Source of the DNA: Cydia pomonella
Taxonomy: Eukaryota; Arthropoda; Insecta; Lepidoptera; Tortricidae
DNA: 64,000 bases
Assembly (NCBI RefSeq): GCF_033807575.1
Contig: NC_084721.1
Span: 6,076,001-6,140,000, forward strand
Direction: 5' to 3'
Below, piece by piece: positions 55,009 to 64,000 of this stretch (position 1 is its first letter; every line of letters begins with the position of its first letter). The notes below the pieces were generated by a model that searched no databases, was not told the origin of the DNA, and saw nothing but the letters and a program-made list of their open reading frames with translations. The translations under genes and the position numbers were made by a program.

Positions 55009-58000
55009 CGAGGCTTTGCTCCGTGGTCGTTAGTGCTAGAAAGCTGAAATTCGGCGTGGATATATAAATCAATAAAGCCGACAAAGTCGTACAATAAAAT
55101 CTAAAAAATTAATTTTTTTGAGGGTACCTCCCCTACTCGTAAAGTGGGGGTGAATTTTTTTTTTTTGCTTCAACCCTACAGTGTGGGGTATCGTTGGAAA
55201 GGTCTTTCAAAACTAATAGGGGTCTTTAACAATTTTTTTTTGATAAAGTGAATATATTCGGAGATAATCGCTCCGAAAGAAAAAAAAATTGTGTCCCCCC
55301 CCTCTAACTTTTGAACCATAGGTCCAAAAATTATGAAAAAAATCGTGGAAGTAGAGCTTAAGAAAGACATTAAATGAAAACTATAGCGGACATGATCAGT
55401 TTAGCTGTTTTTGAGTTATCGCAAAAAGTTCCCCCTTCATAGTAAAAAGACTTACTTTACCTAATTAGGTACTGATTATGCAAATTTGCCTATTTGTTTA
55501 ACTCGCGTGAAAGGTACCGTTTCATCCCTAGGTTAACAATTTACTATACTTTAAGCTCCAGTTTAGCTTATTGTGACGGAAGAGTAACTACGGAACCCTA
55601 CACTGAGCGTGGCCCGACATGCTCTTGGCCGGTTTTATTCTTAGCGAGAAAAGGGGGAGAAGTCCTATCCACTAAATCCACATCGGTTTTACCCGCAATG
55701 CCCTATGGGGGACGTCATGGGATCGCGACCCCGGTCAAGTATGCATCCTAACACGTTCACTGTCCTCGTACAAAATGATATGACAAAGTATCACGTCTAA
55801 TTGCCAAAGTCATTCGAAGTTGTGAACAATATGAACCCATAGGCGAAGCACGTACTTCTGAAAAAAAATAGCTCCTTGACCTCACATTGGCACCTGGACA
55901 GGGAACATGCTAATGTAATCATTTTCACTGTCGCGGTTCACTTGGGGAGTATGAGGCTGCTCGACAACCTAGGCCCAATAATTGGCACAGGCACTAGTTT
56001 TTACGAAAGCGACAGCCATCAGACCTTCCAGCAATATAGTAACAAGACGCCATTGGAATTAGTCCGGTTTCTTAGCGATGTTTTCCTTTACCAAACAGCA
56101 ACTGGTTAATATCAAGTGATATTTCGTAAGCTGTTAATTCTGAGAATGGCCTCGGATGTAATGGAAGTGAGAGTGATTTTAATATACAGATGTAGTGAAC
56201 AATCCTTTGCCATCGTATTTTCTCGTTCGTATTTGTCATGCTACTTCCGTTAACTTCAGGCTACGTAGCCAACGTGCATATCGTTCACGCTCCGTGGCGA
56301 AACGCAACTGTCACAGTCCACTAATATGGAAGAGTGATAGAGAGAGATATCTACGATACGCTACGGAGCGTGAACGATTGTAACGTTGGCTACGCGGCCT
56401 GTACTTCTTGTAGGTACTGAGACTGACTGAAATAGCATTACGCTGTAGTGTGTGTATGTACTACACCTTACCCACAAACGCGCGCATAGGTGACTATAGT
56501 ATTTAAGGTCATGTACGTGTTATTTAACGCATTATACGTCTAAACTCGAACCTAGTTGTTTCCTATAACGTCTAACCTCAACACATTCGTGCGTTTCCGT
56601 GAAAGTACGATGGTAAAGGATTATTCACTACATCTGTAACATCTTATAAGGTATTAAATATATTAAACCGGGTCACTCACGTATATAAAGTCGATGATTG
56701 CTGTATACATATATATTTAATATGTCAGTGTCTTACGTAAGTTTTGTAACCTTATAAGGTGTTTCTAATGGGTACCTTAGAAACATTTAAAGAAATCCAT
56801 TGGTACGAGCCAGGTACAGTCTGTAAAGTTCTTATTTAGGGAGGATGATGTATTGAGACAACGAGTGCATTGCTAGAACTGTTTATTCATAATCTCCCCT
56901 GCCCACATATCATACATAAGTCTATCAATGTGCTGGTATTATAATGTAAATTATACCTATTATAAATATCATTCATATTTTCAGAGCAATATACACATCA
57001 CCTATAAAGGCATTATCCAACCAAAAATACAACGACTTCAACAAGATGTTCGGTGAAGTGGGTCTCTTAACTGGAGACCTTCAAATTAATGCCACAGCAC
57101 CCTGCCTGGTTATGACCACAGAGATTCTAAGGTCCATGCTGTATTGTGGGTCTGATGTTACAAGGGATTTGGAGTTTGTGATATTCGATGAAGTGCATTA
57201 TATCAATAATGCTGAGGTATGAATTATAATTGAACCTAGGCAATAAAGTTTAGAGATTATCGAATACGTCCTGCGGACGGTCCGGCTGTGGAATGAGCTC
57301 CCTTCCGAGATTTCCCGAGGGTCTACAGTATGGGGTTCTTCAAAAAAGGAGTGTACTGGTTTTTAAAGGGTCGGCAACACGCATGTAACACCTCTGGAGT
57401 TGCAGGCGTCCATATGCTGCGGTGACTGCTTACCATCAGGCGGGCCGTATGCTTGTTTGCCACCGTCGTGGTATATTAACGTCGTGGTATAATAAAATAA
57501 ATTTCGTCATTGTAGGTCAAATTGCGGACACTTTTCCCTGTCACTCTAATTACGTCTTAGCAACAGTAAAAGAGAATGATCCCCGCAATTTGCGAATTTC
57601 GGTTTTCGCGATAGGCCCCTGTATACATTGCCTTAGAGTGCTTTATGCAGCCCAACCACCAACCTTGTCTACACTTCTAGAGGGGCAGAGCTGTCTACCA
57701 GAAACACCGGTGCTCATATTACTTTTTAAATAGGTAATACACAAATTGTTTTTGTTTTCAGCGCGGCCACGTATGGGAGGAGGTGCTAATTTTGCTCCCA
57801 GCTCACGTCAGCATAGTTATGTTGAGTGCAACTGTACCGAATACACTACAGTTCGCCGACTGGGTAGGCCGAACTAAGAAACGACGGGTGTACGTGGTGT
57901 CCACACCGAAGCGGCCAGTGCCTCTGTGTCATTATCTATACACAGGTATATATTATGAATTTTCTGAAATGATTTATAGGCCTCGAACCCTAATCTATTA

Positions 58001-61000
58001 AACAAAAACCATTGTTTCTTTTATGCGAGCTCCCGTATTAGACACGTGGCAAAGCAACAATGTCATATAAAAAGCAACTGTATCGTGATAGTATTAAGGT
58101 TCAAATCTATGTAATAATACGAGCGCTCGCCTACATTGAGGTGGTTGATCGTTCTACATTACCAAAACATGCTATCTCGTTTGAGCTGTTTGAACCTTAA
58201 TACTATCCCTATACAGTTGATTTTAAACGAAATTGTTGCTTTGCCAAGTCCCTAACACGGGACTCGGGAGCCGACCGCTCGCACAAAAGAATCAAAGACT
58301 TTTATTTAACAGATTAAGGTCTTATGCGTAGAAAATCATTTCAGAAAATTCAAACTATAATCTATCGGATTATCTATTGTAGTACGGTTTCGCGCATTAT
58401 GCGGTGGTAGTAACTTAAAAACCACCACATAATGTACAGACAGCGCCATTCATCAACTCTACAATAGTAAGTAAAGCACGATTAATAACTTGCTATTGTA
58501 TTCAAAACGGAATACTAGAAGCGCCAATAAAAGGTTTATACGTACAGTTTGATCTACCATTGTTTTGAGTATCAAAGTAAAATAATAGTATTTTGTGCAA
58601 CAGGTACATAATAAGAGTTCTTAAAATTCAAGGGCCGAAATATCAAAACGAAACGAAGTTGAGTTTTGTACAAACAGGCACGAGAATTTTAAAACCTAAT
58701 TAGGTACATGCACACATTTTTTTTTTTTAAGACTGCAGCAAAAATCTCATATTTTAAATGAAATCAAAGTAAATATATCTTTGTCTAAAAGTCAGAATTT
58801 AAAAAAAAAAACTACATTGTAGCCTACACTACGTGGCCCTAAGCGCCGCGCTTCTTATGAAGTTGTTATTTCGATCTCACAGGCAGGCAGTCATGAGAGT
58901 GCTGGAGTAGAAATAAATCATTATAGAAACACTCCAAATATTAAACAGAGCCGAGCATCTATATTTTATAAATATTTTACATTTTGTGTATTATTTTAGG
59001 CTCTGGTGGCAAATCCAAGAACGAAAGGTTCATGGTACTAGACCAGGAGGGTAATTTTAGGCTTCGAGGATACAATGACGCCGTCGCCGCTAAAAAGGCC
59101 AGGGAAAACGACTTTAAGAAAAACTTTGGTCCTAAAGGTAATGCGTTTTTTTTTTTACTGATTTATTGTAAGATAAAGATAGTTTATTTTTTAAGTAGGC
59201 ATATTATAATGCGCTTTTGAACGTCAAATAAAGCTACGCTGTGTCTAACCCTACACCTCTGACCCGAGAAGATTTGAATCCCTCCTATATTGTAGGAGGG
59301 GGTATCCCAATATGGGACCGGCAAGAAACTCGGCGGGACACATCTTTTCAAAACATTACATCTTACATGCATTCAATAAAAAATAAATCATAAAATAGCA
59401 TACACTAGGCACTTCCTTATAGAAAACTTATGCATTAGATTTGCTAATGCAGGACGTTATCATGCCAATGCTCACGAAATGAGTTTTTACGTAACAACAG
59501 TTTTGAATTTAGTCTGTAACGTTGACATTTTTTGGTATCTTATTATAGAATTACTCTTGTATTCTTTAAGGCTCTTCCTTCCGTAAAATACCGTAAAACT
59601 AAGTTACTCTGAACCATTTTTTATATTAAATATGGCACTTTCTGAGCAGATAAAAATATATAACAATCTACAAAATATGAGAACGGATATGGTTTTTCTG
59701 AAAATCTATTTTAGTTTAAATAAGTGAAGAAAGAAATTCTTGAGATCACCTCTATTTCTTTCAGCTGTAACCATATTACTACTGCAACTTTTATCTAAAA
59801 TATATGAGACTTTATAATCTTTGTTACAAAACACTATCAAATGATTTGGTTTTCTTTCTTTTTGCAATTTCATAAAACTGTGCCTCTATTCCTAAAAAAA
59901 TAAGCCTTTCCCGCCTAAGTTTACCCCGTACTACGTACCTTTACCCCGCTCTCGTCCGTATAGTCAGTGCGGGACCAGTCGTGTTGCTATACGGACCTGT
60001 GCTGCGTTGCGCGCGCGAGCAAGCGAAATTCTATTTCGAACGCATAGTTCTGCGCGCTCGATCTTTTGCAGCGGGTGGTGCGGTGAGGGGCATAAATTCC
60101 GCGCAAACGCGCGATTCTGTTGGCGTCGGTAGTAATCATCGTTTCTTACATTTATTTTAATCATACCATTTATAATAGTTATTTACGATAAAAGTGCAGA
60201 AAATAGGAAATTCGCAACGTGTGGTGGTAAATTAAAACACGGGAGTCTTTTAAATCGACACGAGTTGCGAATTACCTATTCGCACGTGTATCTTACAACG
60301 TTTTACGGTACATATGGCTCTTTAATATTTCGACATATGCACGGAAAGTGCTCACTCCCGCACGCGTGCGGGAAAATAGCACCATATGTACTGTAAATAA
60401 ATTATTGATTATGTTGAATTCAGGCGGAAAACAATTTATGAATCCTAAAGCGGAACAGACCATGTGGGTGGCGTTCATCGACCATTTGAAACAGAACGAC
60501 AAGCTACCGGTTGTCGCCTTCACTTTGTCTCGAAACAGGTATGTTTATTTTGCCTTGTCATATTATAGTTCATGTCATCCACGATGACGCGTAGATTAGT
60601 CAAATCTAACCTTTAATAATAGGACAATACGTGTCAAGGCAAGCGTCTTCGTTAATCTATAGTACCATGCGCTTAGGAGGATCTACCACCACGTCAGCAA
60701 GCAGGGGGGTCATATGCTGCCTCCTGCAGGCTCCCTTACGCGTTGTTATGCCATCTTGAGGCTTAAATCAGAATTAAACCTAACATTGATACTTTTACAC
60801 CAATAACCGGAGGGCCTACCGCGTACACCGAAGTTCGGAAATTGCGGGCATCTTTCTATGTTACTCCAATTAAGGCATAATAAAATTAGAGTGACAGAGA
60901 AATATGCCCGAAATTTGCGAACTTCGGTGTTCGCGGTACGCCCTCAGAGGTCTTCTGTGCCCCTTTACAGTTTAAGCAAACACATTGGTCGTATAATTGT

Positions 61001-63735
61001 GATGAACACAGATGTTTGTTACTGAGTCATGGTTGTATAAGTATGTGTTTATCTATATACGTATGTATATCGTCGCCTATTACCCAGAATAGAATAGAAT
61101 AATTTATTCGCAAGAATATGTATATGAATAATAATATGTATGTGTATTTATTCACAAGAATATGTATATGAATAATAATATGTATGTGTATTTATTCACA
61201 AGTGTACAAGCTTTGCTTAGTTTGTCCCCAAATATTGATTTATTCTTTTGCATGTAAAATATTTTATTATAATATTTTTATATGTTTCAGATGCGACCAG
61301 AACGCGGAGAATCTGATGTCAGTAGACTTGACGACGGCACATGAGAAGGGCCACATACGAAACTTCTTTCAAAGGTGTCTGCAGAGACTCAAGGAACCTG
61401 ATAGAAGGTTGCCCCAGGTTTGTATGTCGGAAATAAAAAAATAATTTCAGATTATAACATTTTTACTTACCTATCATCTTGCTCGCGTTGTCCCGGCATT
61501 TTGCCACGGCTCATGGGAGCCTAGGGTCCGCTTGGCAACTAATCCCAAGAATTTGCTTAGGCACGAATGCGACGGCCATCTGACCTTTCAACCCAGAGGG
61601 TAAACTAGGCCTTATTGGGATTAGTCCAATTTCCTCACGATGTTTTCCTTCACCGAAAAGCGACTGGTAAATATCAAATGATATTTCGTATATAAGTTCC
61701 GAAAAACCCATTAGTATGAGCTGGGGTTTGAACCCGTGACCCCCGGATTGCAAGTTGCAAGCGGTAAGAGTACCGCTAGGCCACTTTTTTTTTACTTACC
61801 TATAAAATAAAATGTACTAATATTAATGTCACCAAGGGCTGGACTAAGGACCAAAGCAGATATTTTTTTAAACTCAACTCTTGATTATCTTATACCTTTA
61901 AATGAGCAATTCTTGTACATATACTAGATAAAATTTTTTTCGGGGATTTCGGAAACGGCTCTAACGATTTGGATGAAATATGCTATATGAGGGTTATCGG
62001 GGGCGAAAATTTAATCTAACTAGGTCTTATCTCAGGGAAAACACGCATTTTTGAGTTTTTATATGTTTTCCAAGCTTTGAGTTTTAAGTAAGTAAGTAAA
62101 TATTCTTTATTGCACCAACAATTATACATTTTACATACATGTAAAACTACAAATGAATTTTAAAGGGAAATAGAACCAGGTAACAACAGGCGGGTTTTGT
62201 ATGTTTTCCGAGCAAAACCTACGAGATATTTATAATATAATTAGATCAATAAAATTACAGGTTCTACGCTTGCAAAGGGTATTAGAAAATGGCATCGGAG
62301 TGCATCACAGCGGCATTCTGCCGCTTCTCAAAGAAATCGTTGAAATGTTGTTCCAGTCTGGACATGTAAGTAAATTCGTGTTTTGTTTTATTTTTATTAT
62401 ACATTTATCCCGATACATATGGGAACAAAACATTTTGACGAATATTGTCATATTCCTTGAGTAAGTAAGCTCCCAGAGACAAAAACAACTGTTCGATTGG
62501 CCTATTAAATAAATAAATATTATAGGACATTATAACACAAATGGACTAAGTCCCACAGTAAGCTCAATAAAGATTGTGTTTTGGGTACTTGGACAACGAT
62601 ATACATAATATATAAATACATCAAAAACATCCATGACTTAGGAAGAAATACCCTTACCGGGATTTGAACCCGGGACCATCGGCTTCATAGGCAGGGTCAC
62701 TACCCACTAGGCCAGACAGGTCGTCTATTAGAGTCGAACTACGCTAACTGAATACAAAGTGTGGTCACGTCATTATTAATGTCAAATTCCTAAATCTATT
62801 GTCAAAATATGGCATGATGACAAAATATGATATATATGAAGTATTTGTAATGACACTCACTTTGTTCTTTTCAATCCAATTTCGATCCAAAAACCTTAGA
62901 TATACTTCAATAACTAAGCTACAACACAAATTGCCTTAATTGACCTGTCATTTTAGTGCCTACATAATCACACCAAGTGAAACGCCGTTATGAAGTCAAT
63001 CCTGACACTCTAGATAGGTCTTAGCTTCGTAAATATAAGGGTCAGTTCATAAATGTCAAGACTGACTTCATACCGGCGTTTCACTATAATAGTATATTTA
63101 ATATATTTTGCAATTGAACTGGCGTTTTAGTATCTTAGATATGAAATGAAATTAGATAAAACTCCTTATTTCAGGCAACTATTGGCCCATAAATAAATAC
63201 CTTAAAACAAACATACATAATTATTAATTATTATAATAATATATTTTAAAACTAAACACTACAAATCACATTACGGCTGCGATGCAATACGCAACCCCGC
63301 AGAGTCAGGGAGCCGGCCTCGGAACCGCCGAAACTCGACACCCTTCGGCCAAAAGCCGAAACTCCTTGTTGAAGGTCGCTAGACGTTCAGTCGGAACGCT
63401 CACCACAAATGAATTAAAATTCGCATAGTGTCGAGATTCCACCTTCGCGACTCTCAGGAGGAGTCTGGACTTTACTGTCATATACTTTACGATGTCATCA
63501 AAATATGTCATGTCGATATAAACTAAATTTAGAATGGAGCTCTGTACTTTAAATAATACGTTTCAATACTTGTAACAGGTTAAGATCCTGTTCGCAACAG
63601 AGACATTCGCCATGGGTGTAAACATGCCCGCGCGAACAGTAGTGTTCGACGAAATCACCAAATTCGACGGGTTAGAGCGAAGAATCTTGGCGCCCGCCGA
63701 ATATATACAGATGGCGGGCCGCGCGGGACGCCGAG
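51250..63735 (+). CDS. tst: Ski2-type DEVH-box RNA helicase (twister/SKIV2L), N-terminal 704 residues; 3' end outside window
   Basis: Ski2 is the 3'-5' helicase of the cytoplasmic Ski complex, which threads mRNA into the exosome for turnover and surveillance. Exons: 51250-51288, 51362-51535, 52302-52557, 52942-53121, 53936-54228, 54601-54713, 56985-57216, 57762-57945, 59000-59137, 60424-60538, 61291-61417, 62261-62365, 63579-63735; all AG/GT with phases that join cleanly. Start MPSDTEEEFSDLK at 51250. Visible motifs: LLTIPPG near 175, FQKQ before motif I, Walker A AHTSAGKT 329-336, TSPIKALSNQK, TTEILRSML, DEVH 420-423, SAT 451-453, LPVVAFTLSR, HHSGILP, FATETFAMGVNMPARTVVFD, and motif VI QMAGRAGRRG 696-705. 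The order and spacing match Ski2 closely, including the Ski2-specific N-terminus, so it is not Mtr4. The Ski2 arch/insertion domain and C-terminus lie beyond 64000. Introns are heavily invaded by fold-back elements. Confidence 0.96.
53398..53877. repeat. Nested fold-back elements in Ski2 intron 4
   Basis: Outer arms, about 62 bp, at 53398-53461 and 53811-53877 (CGAGCCACCACGCGAGAAAATTGCCGC against GCGGCAATTTCCTCGCGAGGCGGCTCG) enclose two smaller fold-backs. The first has 27-bp arms at 53468-53494 and 53645-53671 (26 of 27 paired). The second has 20-bp arms at 53671-53690 and 53789-53808. The 131-codon + ORF crossing it is chance. Confidence 0.85.
54933..55636 (+). repeat. gggttccgta-type element, distinct subfamily, in Ski2 intron 6
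   Basis: AGGGTTCCGTAGTCAACTAGGAACCC and a (CTGT)n tract at the left; ACGGAACCCTACACTGAGCGTGGCCCGACATGCTCTTGGCCGGTTTT at the right. It has an internal poly-C tract and GTGTGGGGTATCGTTGGAAAGGTCTT, parallel to the main family but only distantly similar. Confidence 0.75.
55960..56150 (-). repeat. Fragment of the second SINE family (body only)
   Basis: AATTAGTCCGGTTTCTTAGCGATGTTTTCCTTTACC and GGTTAATATCAAGTGATATTTCGTAAG match the body of the fuller copy at 61500-61793. The tRNA-like head is not present here. Confidence 0.7.
56186..56637. repeat. MITE with 32-bp TIRs containing a second fold-back
   Basis: The left end 56186-56217 and right end 56606-56637 (ACAGATGTAGTGAA.AATCCTTT.CCATCGTA) pair at 30 of 32 positions. 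A different fold-back, 56257-56401 (CAGGCTACGTAGCCAACGT..TCGTTCACGCTCCG with CGGAGCGTGAACGATTGTAACGTTGGCTACGCGGCCTG), is nested inside. A partial copy of the outer element is at 7992-8062. Confidence 0.88.
57268..57480 (+). pseudogene. Non-LTR retrotransposon 3' end in Ski2 intron 7
   Basis: GTCCTGCGGACGGTCCGGCTGTGGAATGAGCTCCCTTCCG encodes the LRTVRLWNELPSE motif; it is followed by GGGGTTCTTCAAAAAAGGAGTGTACTGG, the 3' UTR GTTGCAGGCGTCCATATGC..GGCGGGCCGTATGCTTGTTTGCCACCG, and a final TGGTAT. Same family as 43365-43640, sense orientation in the intron. Confidence 0.78.
57516..57618. repeat. MITE, ggcctaccgcg family (worn)
   Basis: GGTCAAATTGCGGACACTTTTCCCTGTCACTCTAATTA on the left; GAATGATCCCCGCAATTTGCGAATTTCGGTTTTCGCGATAGGCCC on the right. 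Related to 4999 and 60811. Confidence 0.6.
57946..58370. repeat. Long inverted repeat (about 160-180-bp arms) in Ski2 intron 8
   Basis: The left arm 57946-58105 and right arm 58189-58370 are imperfect reverse complements end to end: GAATTTTCTGAAATGATTT, TTAATCTRTTAAA, CCCGTRTTAG, TTGGCAAAGCAACAAT (with GTGGCAAAGCAACAAT), and TAGTATTAAGGTTCAAA. The loop is about 83 nt. It begins directly at the donor of exon 57762-57945, so the pre-mRNA hairpin lies beside the splice site. Confidence 0.88.
59160..59345 (-). repeat. Non-LTR retrotransposon 3' UTR fragment in Ski2 intron 9
   Basis: Reverse complement of 23984-24160: GTAAGATAAAGATAGTTTATTTTTTAAGTAGGCATATTATAATGCGC, GAACGTCAAATAAAGC, CCTCCTATATTGTAGGAGGG, GGCAAGAAACTCGGCGGG. 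Confidence 0.78.
59346..60423. other. Rest of Ski2 intron 9; CpG-rich block and small hairpins
   Basis: 59940-60130 is markedly GC/CpG-rich, with GTCCGTATAG / CTATACGGAC paired at 59954-59994. At 60306-60400 ACGGTACATATGGCTC and GCACCATATGTACTGT are an inverted pair around CCCGCACGCGTGCGGG, itself a perfect palindrome. Probably a fold-back element. Confidence 0.5.
60811..60944. repeat. MITE, ggcctaccgcg family (best-preserved copy)
   Basis: AGGGCCTACCGCGTACACCGAAGTTCGGAAATTGCGGGCAT and ATGCCCGAAATTTGCGAACTTCGGTGTTCGCGGTACGCCCT are inverted repeats of about 40 bp, with the centre CTCCAATTA..TTAGAGTG also pairing. It lies in the Ski2 intron before exon 61291. Confidence 0.88.
61103..61190. repeat. 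44-bp tandem duplication
   Basis: Two copies of a 44-bp unit (ATTTATTCRCAAGAATATGT ... AATATGTATGTGT) differing at about one base, then the first bases of a third. The near-identity implies a recent slippage event. Confidence 0.85.
61500..61793 (-). repeat. Second tRNA-headed SINE family
   Basis: On the - strand it begins TGGCCTAGCGGTACTCTTACCGC (perfect A box TGGCCTAGCGG), with a B box at GGGTTCAAACC, then a body with CTTTTCGGTGAAGGAAAACATCGTGAGG and AATCCCAATAAGGCC. A body-only copy is at 55960-56150. It lies in Ski2 intron 11, antisense to the gene. Confidence 0.8.
61794..62260 (+). other. Ski2 intron 11, remainder
   Basis: AT-rich with no gene. TTCTTTATTGCACCAACAATTATACATTTTACATACATG at about 62102-62140 looks like a reversed retroelement polyA-signal end. 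Confidence 0.35.
62509..62725 (-). repeat. tRNA-headed SINE copy (internal deletion)
   Basis: On the - strand GACGACCTGTCTGGCCTAGTGGG, B box GGTTCAAATCC, body and ATATTTATT end. About 35 bp around the TGTGTGATGAGCATGG segment are deleted compared with 38299. Confidence 0.9.
62976..63085. repeat. MITE with about 35-bp arms
   Basis: AGTGAAACGCCGTTATGAAGTCAATCCTGACA and TGTCAAGACTGACTTCATACCGGCGTTTCACT are inverted repeats with four mismatches. It lies in Ski2 intron 12. Confidence 0.88.
63268..63511 (-). pseudogene. Non-LTR retrotransposon ORF1 C-terminal remnant
   Basis: The - strand reads FDDIVKYMTVKSRLLLRVAK then VESRHYANFNSFVVSVPTER, LATFNKEF, a peptide I associate with the C-terminus of a lepidopteran retroelement ORF1. 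After EF the expected WPKGCRVSRFRGRLPDS continues only in another frame, so one frameshift is visible near 63355. Lies in Ski2 intron 12. Confidence 0.7.
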
Positions 63736-64000
63736 GTTAGTACACCATCGAAAAAAGTACAGTAAAAACCGCCCGCAACAGGATTATAGACGTTTCCGGA
63801 TTATACATGCTTTTTTTATAGTGTTTAATTAGAAAATTAATGAAATATTTATGTATACAGTTGTGTGCAATATAATAGCAGTACATGACACAATGTAAAT
63901 TAGGGGAATACTATAACTTTAGATCAATAATATTGGATCTTTTTATATAATTCTTCGGCATTACTTGTTATTGTTTCAAAATTAACTGTAACCTTTACTT

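Overview
This window is nuclear DNA from an insect, very probably a moth or butterfly. The coding parts are short exons with GT/AG introns in an AT-rich background. The non-coding parts are packed with lepidopteran-type repeats: tRNA-headed SINEs, 3' ends of several non-LTR retrotransposons, dozens of fold-back elements, and a common interspersed element with gggttccgta / gcgagtc-gactcgc termini. The order assignment rests on recognising these repeats and the FMO and helicase families; no search was run.

Four protein-coding genes can be supported. (1) A flavin-containing monooxygenase, here FMO-A, on + at 8742-15071: seven coding exons plus a probable ATG-only first exon at 6814. (2) A 1165-codon intronless ORF on + at 24399-27896 encoding a large protein I do not recognise; a splice acceptor sits 8 nt before its ATG. 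(3) A second monooxygenase, FMO-B, on - at 29397-37329: seven exons with the same intron phases as FMO-A, plus a probable 6-codon first exon at 39192-39209. (4) The N-terminal and helicase-core part of a Ski2-type DEVH RNA helicase (Drosophila twister / human SKIV2L) on + from 51250: 13 exons reaching motif VI at 63735, then running off the window.

Layout: 0-6.7 kb is repeat-rich intergenic DNA with two dead non-LTR fragments. 6.8-15.1 kb is FMO-A, whose introns hold a MITE, a 21-bp minisatellite and a 1-kb element. 15.1-24.4 kb is intergenic and carries a diverged duplication (about 16.25-18.3 kb against 20.05-21.95 kb) that includes a conserved splice-donor-like end; it may hold alternative 5' exons of the 1165-aa gene. 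24.4-28.2 kb is that gene, convergent with FMO-B at 29.4-39.2 kb. 39.2-51.2 kb is gene-poor and holds a hammerhead-like motif inside a long inverted repeat, nested SINEs and a TIR element. 51.25 kb to the end is Ski2.

The FMOs are membrane-associated or secreted FAD/NADPH enzymes that oxygenate nucleophilic N and S atoms in xenobiotics. Ski2 is the helicase that feeds mRNA to the cytoplasmic exosome. No functional link between them is evident. The most unusual structure is inside FMO-B: its second coding exon is present three times in tandem (two copies broken), the 3' half of the preceding exon is also duplicated, and the intron between them has a ~265-bp tandem duplication.
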